64,000 bases of DNA from Miscanthus floridulus. Taxonomy: Eukaryota; Streptophyta; Magnoliopsida; Poales; Poaceae. Below the pieces are notes generated by a model. It was not told the origin of the DNA and did no database searches. It saw only the letters and a list, made by a program, of their open reading frames with translations. Positions 1-11,115 of the stretch are shown in pieces. The stretch's first letter is position 1, and every line of letters starts with the position of its first letter. Position numbers and translations under genes: made by a program. The DNA lies in assembly GCF_019320115.1 (NCBI RefSeq), contig NC_089597.1, forward strand, positions 115,467,401 to 115,531,400. The letters run 5' to 3'.

Positions 1-149
1 CATATCATTTATAGCAGGCATCCTATCATCACCTTCGCTCTTACTCTTATCTTCCTCAGCAGTCACAGTGGCTGTCAGAACTTGAGTATTACTCAGACAG
101 GTAGCTTCCTTCTATTGGGCTGTGTCAATCTCCATTTCAACCACCTCAG

Positions 150-1969
150 AATTCTGACCATATTCCTCCTAAATCAGTCCCAGTCAATATCTTGACTTTC
201 CTTGTTCAACATCTCCTCTTGGCTAGACAAGTCAACCTCAGGAGCTCCTTGACTGCCCCTAACTAGGCTTAGATACATAGCTCTTTCAACAGTACCCTCT
301 TCTTCTCTATCTTCCACTATAGTAGGCAAGCCTTTGTTGGGAGCTGATTTTGTCATCATGTCATCAAACCGAAAGATACTATCCTTGCTGCAACCATACA
401 AAGCATTCTTGGCTTCAATAGTTGTTAGGGGATCATACTTGTTCTTCACCATATTAGTACCATATTCATTAATTATTGTCTGAGGATTAACATCAACAGC
501 AATACAACTGACTTTTTTTATTCCCACTGAGTCAAAGTTCCCAAATCTCAATTGATCAGACTAAGGAACAATCAAGTCTCCTATCTTCAGCCCCTCATCC
601 TCACTAATCATCTTCAGCACAATTCAGCTGTTGAGTCTTTTGTTGATTAGAGCATCCTCCAGCAAGTTGTTTTCCTTTGATCCCACTTGTGTTGTTGCTA
701 GGACCAGCTTCAAAGGACTTTCCACCAGTTTTAGCAGAGTCCATTTTCTGCTTCTTTGGAGAGGGGAAATCATCTTTAGGTTGATCCCTATCATTCCTGA
801 TCCATTTAGTACTAGTAGGGTCTGTGTAGCCATCTTGTGGCACTTCTCTCTGAAAGAAATAGTTATAAAAGTGAAAAATCCAACGGCCCATCCACAGATG
901 CAGGCACTTTAGTCACATCTCTGCACCCTATCTTGACTATGACATAATCATTTTTGTTCAGACTACCTCTATCCACTTCCAAGGGAAGCCCCACTTTGGA
1001 GGCAACCATAGAAACATTTGAGTAGACCTCTTATCATAAGGAATATTGGAAATTCTAAACCAGGCAACATCCAGGGCCCCCTTAGAGCCAGTAGCAGGAT
1101 TCCATTTTTCATGTTTAATCACCACCTCAGGCATGGACCTCATTCTCATTTTAGTGAAGTGTGCCAAGTCATCAATATTCTGAGCATGTGGAAACTTCAT
1201 CTGATATTTACCTTCCCCACTCTTTTGGCATACCACCTCCAAGTCGAATTTGGCCCTGCTTTCAGTTTGAACTCATTCTCAATTTGTCTAGCAGTTGCTT
1301 GTCCAGAAGTTATAGTGATCAGGACAGTAGTAGACATATCCTTGATCCCCTCATCATTGCTGGTACTTTCAATCACATGGAAACACTGTCCATAAGTTGA
1401 CAGTCCACAGAAAGGGGAGATATACTCCCAAGGCATTTTAGTGGTATAGACTCGAGCTACATGACCCTCCTTATGACATCTTGGATAGACAATAGGGTTT
1501 GGGCAGCCACTAGCAGCATGCCTAACCATGAAACACCTAGGACATATCTGAGGTCTGCCCTGTTGCTCTCTAGGAGCCACACGGTCCCCATCTTCTTCCT
1601 GAGTAGCCTGACTATCACCCACAATAGTCTGAGTGGAGTTGTTAACAGATGTTTCAGCATCCGCAACTTCAGTGCTATGGGCAGGGTTGGATTCCTGTTT
1701 TTGCTCCTCTTGCGGCGCTGGCTCCTATCGCTGATTCCTTGGATCTCTATTATCAAATCCACGACCACCTCCTCCTTGGAATCAATCTCCACCTCTATCC
1801 CCCCTCGGAACCCAACCCCAATTGCTTTCGCCCTACCAACCAGATCAAAAACCTCCCCGATAGCCATCATACCCCGTATTGCGACCTGCGTACTGCTGGC
1901 ATCGATCCATGCTTCCCCTGGGCTACGAAGGATCCTAGAGAACCTGCGAGAATGATCGAGTATCACCAC
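150..1969 (-). pseudogene. Decayed zinc-knuckle / DUF4283-like reading frame, probably retroelement-derived
   Basis: Open stretches in different minus frames (174-551, 604-891, 958-1242, 1197-1622, 1457-1969) appear to be pieces of one reading frame. The 1197-1622 piece has a CX2CX4HX4C zinc knuckle (CPRCFMVRHAASGC) and a second knuckle with lost cysteines (YPRCHKEGHVARVY). The 958-1242 piece ends in a segment (DVAWFRISNIPYDKRS) that resembles the DUF4283 domain found in plant LINE ORF1 and related retroelement proteins. The 174-551 piece is acidic and unrecognised. Several frameshifts and stops exclude a working gene. I see no flanking LTRs or poly-A tail, so the class of the parent element is an inference. 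A decayed host zinc-knuckle gene is the alternative. Confidence 0.4.
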
Positions 1970-1970
1970 C

Positions 1971-2030
1971 TAATGTAGACCAGTAAGTCTTCGACGGAGC
2001 TAATGTAGACCAGTAAGTCTTCGACGGAGC
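1971..2030. repeat. Two perfect tandem copies of a 30-bp unit
   Basis: The unit begins TAATGTAGACCAGTAAGTC and occurs at 1971-2000 and again at 2001-2030 with no differences. It lies just beyond the apparent 5' end of the decayed zinc-knuckle frame. An exact two-copy duplication suggests a recent slippage event or an assembly artefact. Confidence 0.9.
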
Positions 2031-2463
2031 AGCGCCACCAAGGGCAGCTGTCGCCGAAGAAATAAAATATTTTTATATTCTCTACCTTTACTATAAACAT
2101 GATATCTCCAATAGAAGTTGTAAGATGACTATATGCAATAAAATGTGAATAAATAAACATAAATTTGTCGGACACGACTTGCCACGAAGGCACTGTATAC
2201 ATTTATGCTAGTTTAGGTTGTGTTGCATAAGGTCTAATAAAGACTAAGCTTAATACAGGCAACCAATAAGACCCATGCTATATAGCTCATCCTTACGATG
2301 TTGCGTACTTTTGTGCATTGTTTTCATGCTAAGTACAGACAAAAGTACATCAAATGGTCCTTGCAAACGCTATTTTACAATTTTCCAGCTGGTATTGCGA
2401 TATTTTACACCAAAATGTAAAAAAAAATTGCGGATGATAATCTCAACCTGCCACAATGAGCTA

Positions 2464-2608
2464 CTCCCTCCATTTCAAATTATAAGACGATTTGGCTATT
2501 CTAGACAAGTACCTTTTGCTTACACTTAGATATACACTATGTCGAGATACATAGTAAAAACAATGTATTTACAAAAATCAAAATGTCTTATAATTTGGAA
2601 CGAGGGAG
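2464..2608. mobile_element. Stowaway-type MITE, 145 bp
   Basis: The element starts CTCCCTCCATTTCAAATTAT and ends with the near-complementary ATAATTTGGAACGAGGGAG. It is flanked by TA on both sides (2462-2463 and 2609-2610), the Stowaway/Tc1-mariner target duplication. It has no coding capacity and the whole element can fold into a hairpin. A second element of exactly the same length lies at 63739-63883. Confidence 0.9.
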
Positions 2609-2610
2609 TA

Positions 2611-3820
2611 CCACTGTCTTTTCCAGCCCGAGCAAAAATCAACTAGCAATGTCATACTGGCCATGCAGTTAAACAATCCATATTTTCACTATTTTAGCTC
2701 TCATCTCACCGGATAAAACAAGATAAATTCACTCTCTATATCTTTATTTGGCTATCCATTTCCATAACATTCCTCCTCTATATTTTAGCACACTCTAACA
2801 GACTTGCCAAATCCATTGTTCATATCCTATTGATCTATAGTTTACTGGTATTCAAAATAACAAGAGTTGATGCATTCTCCATGATTTTGGATAATTAAAT
2901 CAATACCCTAAAGTTCAAATAACTTAAAGAATAGTCATTTTTATGATTTTTAAATTTAAAATTTGCAAGTGATTTTGAAATAAGTACGGTGAAATGGGTT
3001 CTCCATTATTTATTATACCAGCCATAAATTTGGCATGGTTTTAGAAATTTGATGTACCCACCTTTTGAGTTTTTTAAAGAGGAGAGAAACAATGAATTTT
3101 TGAAGCAAAAAAAGGTAAGCAAGAAACCAGTCCTCCGTCGCATTGCGGCATGGTATATTTCCCAAGCCAGAAGCATGATATGGCGAGCATATTGGGTTGG
3201 CGAGGCGGATAGCGTGACTGTTGGAGGCTTATTTTCTGCTTCTTGGTCAGGCAAACAACGATGGCGAGTTGGATGGCTCATCTCTTGGAGGTGCTCTAAA
3301 GAAATCTATGGTAGACTTTCTCATCCCTGTTTTAGTATGACATATTGCCTTAGAGCATCTCCAAGTTGCACCGTGGCATTGCCGCTGTCCAAACCAACCG
3401 TCAAGTCTTATCGTGGTTACAACTTACAACAACGAGCCCTACATTATTACGCGCCTTATGGATATGCAGTACAATTCAAATTTTATTACCTCATAGAAAA
3501 TGATGCAGTTCTAGGTCTAACTTTAGACCAAACTTACAGAAAAGGTTGTAATATCACCGACACCAAATAGGTATACTATGAAAATATATTCCGTGACAAA
3601 TCTGATGACACTTATTTAATATCATAAATATTTATAATTGCTTATATAAGCTTGATCAAACCCTAAATAGTTTGACTTGTTACTATGCTAGAATTCTTCT
3701 TTACAGGATGGAGGGAGTATCTCTTAACCATGAATTACAACTCGAGGGACCTAACTTTAACCATATTGTACAAATTTATTTGAGACAATTCTAACATATA
3801 AGAAATCCTTCACACTTCAG
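2611..3820. other. Intergenic, no gene recognised
   Basis: AT-rich DNA downstream of receptor-kinase copy 1. The segment 2275-2460 just to its left resembles the 3' flanks of RLK copies 2 and 4 (GCTCATCCT...GTGCA...GACAAAAG...ACACCAAAATGT), so it is the retained 3' flank of copy 1. A 16-bp inverted repeat, CTTGGAGGTGCTCTAA at 3284-3299 and TTAGAGCATCTCCAAG at 3350-3365, resembles hAT-type MITE ends. The sequence GGATGGAGGGAGTAT near 3707-3720 resembles a lone Stowaway end. A 173-codon open frame at 3049-3570 has no recognisable domain and I do not call it a gene. Confidence 0.5.
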
Positions 3821-6800
3821 CTAACTGATGACCCCCCCTTCGTGGCGGAGTTGCTTCTGAAACTTGTCTCTAATTGCTTACAAGTCTTTCACAACATCTC
3901 CAATTGATGGGCGATTCGTTGGCGTATGGTCTGAACAGTAAATCCCAACCTGCATAATTAAAGCGATGCAGGCATTTCTAGCGCCTCTAATACTACTAGA
4001 GTTTGAGGTGCTTAGTTCATCATCTTCTGTCTCTGTTAGTAGTTGTTGATCCACAAAAGTGCTCATTCTGTCTTGCAGTGCCCTTTGAACATAGTTTCGG
4101 AGTTCAATGGCTTCTCCAAATTCATTGTCGGTTGGTCTTTTTCCGGTCAACATCTCTAGTAAGAGTATGCCAAAGTTGTATACATCACCATGGGTGGAGA
4201 CTTCATTGCCAAGTCCGTACTCTGAAACCAACAACAGAATTTATTTGTAAGAAAGTTGTTTATGGAGAATTTACTGATATATGTTCATACAATAACGTTA
4301 GTAGAAAGTTCATTTCCAAAACACTAAGTTTGCCTATTTATTTTAGTGTCTAACTATTAAATTTCAGAGATTTCAACTCTTCCATATTCTTCAAATTTTA
4401 GCTATTGTTTAGCTATATTTAGATATTTAAGTAAGTAAAACAACCAAAAAGTCTTAAGTTTAGCTATGGCCTACGTTGTGGATTAATTAGAAGAGATAAA
4501 ATAGAAGTATACCTGGAGCTACATAACCAATTGATCCTCTCATTGATGCCCAACCACTTGATTCATCTTTGTCTTGATGCAAGAACCACACTAGCCCGAA
4601 ATCACCAACGTGAGCAACCATGTCACAGTCCAGGAGAACATTGCTTGGCTTAAGATCACAGTGAAGAATTGGCATTGGCTTATGTTGGTGTAGATAATCA
4701 AGCGAGGCTACCATATCAATTGCGATGTGTAGCCTTGCAATCTGTTCTAGTGACTTTTGTTCACCATCTTCTTCCGTAGTATTTTGGTGTAGCCATTGGT
4801 CCAAAACTCCAAATTTCCATTTGGTAAAAACTCAGAGACGAGGACCTTGAAGTCACATCCTTGAAAATCAATACTTGAGCAGATAGTTAATATCTTTACA
4901 AGATTTCGATGTTGAGCACATATTAAAGTGTAGCATTCTGCGAGAAAACTTTGAGATGCGCCACGTTGCATGAGGTTGAGAACCTTAACAGCAACAACTA
5001 CATCCTGACCATTTACTGTCATTTTTCCTTTGTACACTGATCCAAAGCTCCCTGCTCCGATTAGGTTTTCAGATGCGAAACCATTTGTTGCATAGACTAA
5101 TTCAGCGAAGGAAATCCTCACATACTGCTCACTCAAGATTGACCTTTGTAGGTTTATTGCTTTTGTCTTGTGGCTCTTTTGGTGGAGTATGGATAGTGCA
5201 AATACTAGTGTGACAAAAACACATCAACTGCATATGGAAACTATTATGGCAACTTTATTATGTGACTTCTTGGTGGTGTTGTTCAAGCAAGGCGGTAATT
5301 TTAGTTCGGGGATACCACCACACAGACCATCATTCCCGGTGATTAAGACTCCAATTGCATTCTGAAATACCCCATCGATCGGAACTCTACCTTGGAGTTT
5401 GTTGAACGAGAGATCCAATGAAGAAATACCTGATAATCTAGCAAGGGTCTCAGATATGGTCCTAGATAAATTATTGTAGGAAAGATCAAGTCTTAAGAGG
5501 CCCCTTAGAGTTCTTAGTGATGCTAGAATTGTCCCTTGAAAGATGTTCTTAGATAAACTGAGATATATCAGGCTTTGACACTTGCTGAAAGAGTTTGGAA
5601 TTTCGCTAGAAACAATATTATTAGAAAAATCAATTTCGTTGATGTTTTTGAGATTGCCCATTTCTGATGGCAAAGTCCCTAACAAGAAATTATGTGAAAG
5701 ATTCATGTAAATTGATAATGTTGATATGAAAAATAGTTCTTTAGGTACTGAACCAAAAAGATTATTGTGAGAAAGATCCAAAAGTTCTAATGGACAATTT
5801 TTGATACTTGAAGGTATGGGTCCACTGATGTGATTACCACTAAGAGAAAGTTTAGTAAGTTGTGTCAGATTGCCTAGAGTTTCAGGGATGGGTCCTGACA
5901 AAATGTTATTTGATAAAGATAATAAATTCAACTTCTTGAGTTTGCCGAGAGATGATGGAATAGCGCCTAAAAAATATTTTGACCCATACCAAGTATCTCT
6001 AGGTTGACGAGGTTCCCTATTCCTCCAGGTATTGTTCCAGTTATCTTGTTGTCCTCTATGTTAAGAAACTCCATTCCTATTGAAAAATTAGCAATTGAAT
6101 TGGGTAGCATGCCTTTGAGTTTGTTGGAGTCCAAACCTAGTTTCCTCATATTGCTACAATTTGTTAGACCAGACATGAAGCCCCAATCAGCATCATTTGT
6201 TGCTTCAAATTCACTTTCTGCTAGAAACACAAGAGACAAGTTCATTTGGTGAATTCCCAAGCACTGTGGAATTGTCCCTGATAGGAAGGTGCTCACTGTT
6301 TCAATTTCTTGAAGCATAGAAGCATTGCATATGGATGATAGGAGCATGCCATGAAATCGATTGTATGATATAATGAATGTTTTTAGTTTAAATAGCTTGC
6401 TGCCCATATCAGGTGGGAAAATCCAAGTCAAGTTGTTGTATCATATTACCAGAATTTCTAGAGAAGATAGGTTGAACATCAAATAAGGCAAAGATCCTTC
6501 TAACTTGTTACCACTTAGATAAAGTTCGTTGAGGGCATGGAGGTTTCTAATGGAATGGGGTATTGAACCAGACGAATTGTTCCATGAGAGACAGAGCAAT
6601 GTAAGAAACTCAAGATTTGACCCACTAGACTGTTATACTTGAGGTCTACAAATACTAGTGAAGAGAGGTTACCTAACCAAGGAGGGATAGCTCCTTCTAG
6701 ATTGTTTACCCCTAGCTCAAAGAACACTAAGAGACGAGAGGCCTTGCAATGGTGGGATGCTTCCTTCTAGTTCATTTCTTGCAACACTGAGAAAGATCAA

Positions 6801-7525
6801 GGCTGAGAGGTTTCTAGGTGAAGCAGGGATCGTTCCCGAGAATTGGTTGGAACCTAGAGACAATATGATGAGATTGACAATGCTGCCTATCTCTATTGGA
6901 ATTTCTCCTATCAAGTTGTTATGATGTAGTGAGAGCTTTTCCAGACTCACAAGGCTTCCAATATCGGAAGGTATTTTCCTAGTAAGTCTATTCTCGGATG
7001 GTCGAGGTACTTGAGATTATGCAACGAGCTAACCTCGCTTGGTATTTCACCCTGTAACTTATTATGATCAAGAGAGATGTCGGCAAGGTGACTGCAGTTC
7101 ATGAGTGATGATGGAATGTATCCTTCAATGGAGTTGTATTTGAGTACAAGAGTCTCAAGGTCATAGAGATTACCAAGCTCTGCTGGAAGGATGCCATGGA
7201 AGTGGTTCAATGAAAGATCGAGAAGACTCAAGTAGGTTAGGTTGCCCAGCGCTGTGGTGATGGTGCCAACAAGGTTGAGGTTGGTGAGGTTCAACGCCAC
7301 CACACGGCCAAGATGGCTTCCTTTCAAGCCGCATGCCACACCAGGCCACTGGCACATGGGAACAGACAGGTTGCCCCATTGCACCAAGGCTCCTGATGGG
7401 TCCATGCTCACGTATGACTTGAATGACACGAGCACGCCATGGTCGGTGGTGTTGCTTGTGGAGACATAACTAGGAGAACATGAAAGCAAGACAAAGGTGA
7501 GCAAGAGCGACTCTCGGAATAGCAT
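3821..7525 (-). pseudogene. LRR receptor-like kinase copy 1 (LRR-XII / XA21-like), frameshifted
   Basis: The product would be a plasma-membrane receptor kinase of the immune LRR-XII type. Reading from 7525: signal peptide (MLFRESLLLTFVLLSCSPS), LRRNT_2 region with CQWPGVAC, many 24-residue LRRs (LxxLxLxxNxLxGxIPxxLG), a transmembrane segment near 5160-5240, then a kinase with glycine loop GAGSFGSVYKG, VAVK lysine, [12 protein letters not shown] catalytic loop (non-RD) and DFG. The gene has two exons: donor GT at 4512-4511, acceptor AG ending at 4222, exon 2 from 4221. Exon 1 changes frame at least five times (near 6950, 6720, 6430, 5930 and 4800). A TGA replaces GGA in the transmembrane segment (about 5222), and a CAA-to-TAA change at 3878-3880 removes the last 19 codons. 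This is a pseudogene unless the breaks are sequencing errors. Confidence 0.9.
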
Positions 7526-8844
7526 AGTAAGTCTCTGGTACTCTATTATGCCTATATTTCAATTATCGGTATGGCTTTTGAACTATTTATACTATATTTA
7601 GTGGATGGTTTCAACTTAATCCATGAATTTAAGCCTTATTGTGTTACTTAGTGCATATATACCGAATCACGTGTCAATTTTACAATTATTACCAAATTAC
7701 TGAAATGGATTTACCGAATTGTATATGATTTTTTTTTGCGCGGCATACTCTTCCACAAAATCCTAGATTCACCACTGAATCGAACTGGGGCTTCCAGAGA
7801 TCAAAATTGCTTTGGTCAGCTTTCAATCTTCCACCGCATCCTGAACCTCCGTGACTGAGTTACTCTTCTCCTAGATGTCCTTCCATTGATTATCCAGTTT
7901 CATCAAAATCAATTTAATTGCTGCTCAACCTTCATGTTGACTTGCAAGCACGTGTGAGATGCCAAGATTCTGAACCATACCAAATGATACACACACGAGT
8001 ATATGGTAAGTATGGTAATAGAATTTGGAACCCAAAATACACCGCTGTCATTGCAATCAATAACCAGTTTTGAACCTCTAAAAAACAGGTTTTGTTGGAT
8101 CTCAAACCCATAAGAACAGCTAGGATAGCGAGGCCTCTGGCCTGTCTCCTTTCACCAGGTGCTCCTGCTCTGCAGCTGCCCCAGCCAGGTGAAAACGTGA
8201 TCATGCACTGCGGCTAGGTGGTTGGTCCGATGCCAGTGCCGCCAACGGACGCACAGGAATCTGCAGATTTCTCTGTGTTCCATCTGGTCACTAGGCTATG
8301 GGTTTCTCACTCAGCTCCAATAGAGTATGTATTTACCATTTGTATGGGAGCGCCTGCCTGCACCTACTGCTATACTACGACGGCGCCTCAAATTTGTCGT
8401 GCTACACTTTTAACCAACTTTAGGGTGGAGCATCACTACGGTTGAATCCTACATTACATAGCTCATCCTCATGACGCTTCATGCTTCTGTGCACTGTAAT
8501 GATGATAAGCATAGACAAAAGCACAACAGATAGTTCTGGCCAAAGTTATTGTACATTTTCAGACATACACCAAAATGTCCAAAAAGTAATCTGTGGCACA
8601 CTACCAGCTCAATAATCTCAACCTGCCACTACTATCTTTGTCGCCTGAGCAAAATTCAACCACTATGTAGTTGGTTTGAACTCAGGTCACCAAACGCCTG
8701 TAGAAACAGGTTACCACCCTTAGGGAAATAAAGTAGGACCCAAAATTTATCTTTTAACCATCAATTACAACTCAGGTCCTAGCTTTAACCATATTACCCA
8801 TATATTCGAGACAATACATAAGAAATCCTTCACACTTCAGCAAA
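7526..8844. other. Intergenic between RLK copies 1 and 2
   Basis: 7526-7900 is the presumed promoter and 5' flank of copy 1. From about 8455 to 8844 the sequence is the 3' flank of copy 2; it matches 25250-25590 closely (CATCCTCATGAC, GCTTCTGTGCACTGTAATGA, ACACCAAAATGTCCAAAAA). Nothing recognisable is seen in 7900-8450. Short open frames there have no domain. Confidence 0.6.
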
Positions 8845-11115
8845 CTAGTGACGCCCCCCTTCATGGTGGAGGTGCTTTTGAAACTTGTCTCTAATTGCTT
8901 GCAATTCTTTTAGAGCATCTCCAATTGATGGGCGGTCCATTGGCATCTGGTCTGAACAGTAAATCCCAACCTGTAGAATTGAAGCGATGCAGGCACTTCT
9001 TGCGCCTCTAATACTGTTGGAGTTTGAGGTGCTGGGTTCATCATCTGGTGTTCCTGTTAGTAGCCGTTGATCCACAATAATGCTCACTCTGTCTGGCACT
9101 GCTATTTGGACATAGTTTCTAAGCCCAATGGCTTCTTCAAATTCATTGGCTATTGGTCTTTTTCTAGTAAACATCTCTAGCAACAGCATGCCGAAGCTGT
9201 ATACATCACCTTGGGTGGAAACTTCATTGCCAAGTCCATACTCTAAAACCAGACAACATGAATTTCTTTGTAAGAAAGTTGTTTATGGATAATTTTGATA
9301 TATGTTCATATAGTAATGTTAGTAGAAATTTCATTTCCAAAACACTAAGTTTACCTATTTATTTTAGTGTCTAACTCTAAATTTTAGAGATTTCAAGTCT
9401 TTCATATTCTTTAAATTTTAGCTATTGTTTAGCTGTATATAGATATTTAAGTAAGTAAAACACCAAAATAGCATACGTTGTGGATTAATTAGAAGAGATA
9501 AAACAGAAGTATACCTGGAGCTGCATAACCAATTGATCCTCGCATTGATGCCCAGCCACTTGATTCATCTTTGTCTTGATGCAAGAACCGCGCTAGCCCA
9601 AAATCACCAACGTGAGCAACCATGTCACAGTGCTACAGAACATTGCTCGGCTTAAGATCACTATGAACAATTGGCGTTGGCTTATGTTGGTGTAGATAAT
9701 CAAGCGAGGCTGCCACATCAATTGAATTGTGTAGCCTTGCCATTAGTTCTAGTGACTTATGTTCACCATCTTCTTCCATAGTATGCTGGTGTAGCCATTG
9801 GTCCAAATTTCCATTTGGTAAAAACTCATAGACGAGGGCCTTGAAGTCTCGTCCTTGAAAATCAATACTGAGCAAACGGTTGATATCTTTACAAGATTTT
9901 GATGTCGAGCACATCTTAAAGTGTTGCATTCTGCGACAAAGCTTTGAGATGCGCCACGTTGCATGAGGTTGAGAACCTTAACATCGACAATTTCATCCTG
10001 ATCATTTACTGTCATTTTGCCTTTGTACACTGATCCAAAGCTCCCTGCTCCAATCAGGTTTTCAGATGCGAAACCATTTGTTGCATTGACCAATTCAGCG
10101 AAGGAAATAGTCACATACTGCTCACTCAAGATTGACCTTTGTTGGTTTATTGCTTTTGTCTTCTGGCTCTTTTGATGGAGTGTGCATAGTGCAAGCACTA
10201 GTGTGACAAAAAAAAGATGCACTGCATATGGAAACTATCATGGCAAGTTTCTGATGTGGCTTCTTGGTGGTGTGGTTGGAGCAAGGTGGAAGCTTCAGTT
10301 GAGGGATACCACCTCACAAGCCATCATTCTCGGTGACCAAGACTGCAGTTGCATTTTGAAATGCCCCATCTGTTGGAACTCTTCCTTGGAATTTATTGAA
10401 TGAGAGGTCCAATGAAGAAAGGCCCACTAATCTACCAATGGTCTCTGGTATGGTCCCAGATAAATTATTGTAGGAAAGATCAAGCGTGAAGAGGCCCCTT
10501 AGAGTTCCTAGTGATAGTTGAATTGTCCCTTGAAGGATGTTTCTGCATAAATTAAGATATACCAGGCTTTGACACTCATCGATAGAGTTTGGGATCTCAC
10601 TAGAGAACATATTATTAGATAAATCAATTTCGTTGAGATTTTGGACTGTCTACTTCTGATGGCAAAGTCCCTGACAAGGAATTATGTGAAAGATTCATGT
10701 AAATTGACAATGTTGGTATGGAAAATAGTTCTTTAGGTATTGCACCAAAAATATTATTGTGAGAAAGATCCAAAAGTTCTAATGGACATTTTTTGAGACT
10801 TGGAAGTATAGGTCCACTGATGTGATAACCGCTAAGAGAAAGTTTAGTAAGTTGTGTCAGATTTCCTAGAGCTACAGGGATGGGTCTTAACAAATTGTTA
10901 TTGAACAAAGATAATATATTCAACTTCTTGAGTTTGCCAAAAGATGATGGAATAGCGCCTAAAAGAATGTTTTGACCCATACCAAGTACCTCTAGGTTGA
11001 TGAGGTTCCCTATTCCTCCTGGTAGTGCTCCAGTTATTTTGTTGCCTTGTATGTTAAGAAACTCCATCCCTACCGAAAAATTAGCAATTGAATTGGGTAG
11101 CACACCCTTGAGTTT
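8845..11115 (-). pseudogene. LRR receptor-like kinase copy 2, 5' half deleted
   Basis: Exon 2 (8845-9242) keeps the kinase C-lobe and the full tail ending HHEGGRH plus a stop. The intron is about 9243-9514 with GT donor at 9514-9513. Exon 1 runs from 9515 to about 11115 and contains only the last LRRs, the transmembrane region and the kinase N-lobe (GAGSFGSVYKG). The catalytic loop reads HSDLKPSNVL, so the residue before Asp is Ser; copies 1 and 4 have Cys. Frame changes occur near 9930, 10230 and 10615. At about 11115 the LRR sequence stops abruptly and is followed by the intron of copy 3, so the signal peptide and most LRRs are missing. I infer unequal recombination or deletion between neighbouring paralogues. 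Confidence 0.88.

Noticed and set aside
3049..3570. 173-codon plus-strand frame as a gene
   Set aside because: No recognisable domain, MITE-like ends inside it, and no homologous frame near the other RLK copies.
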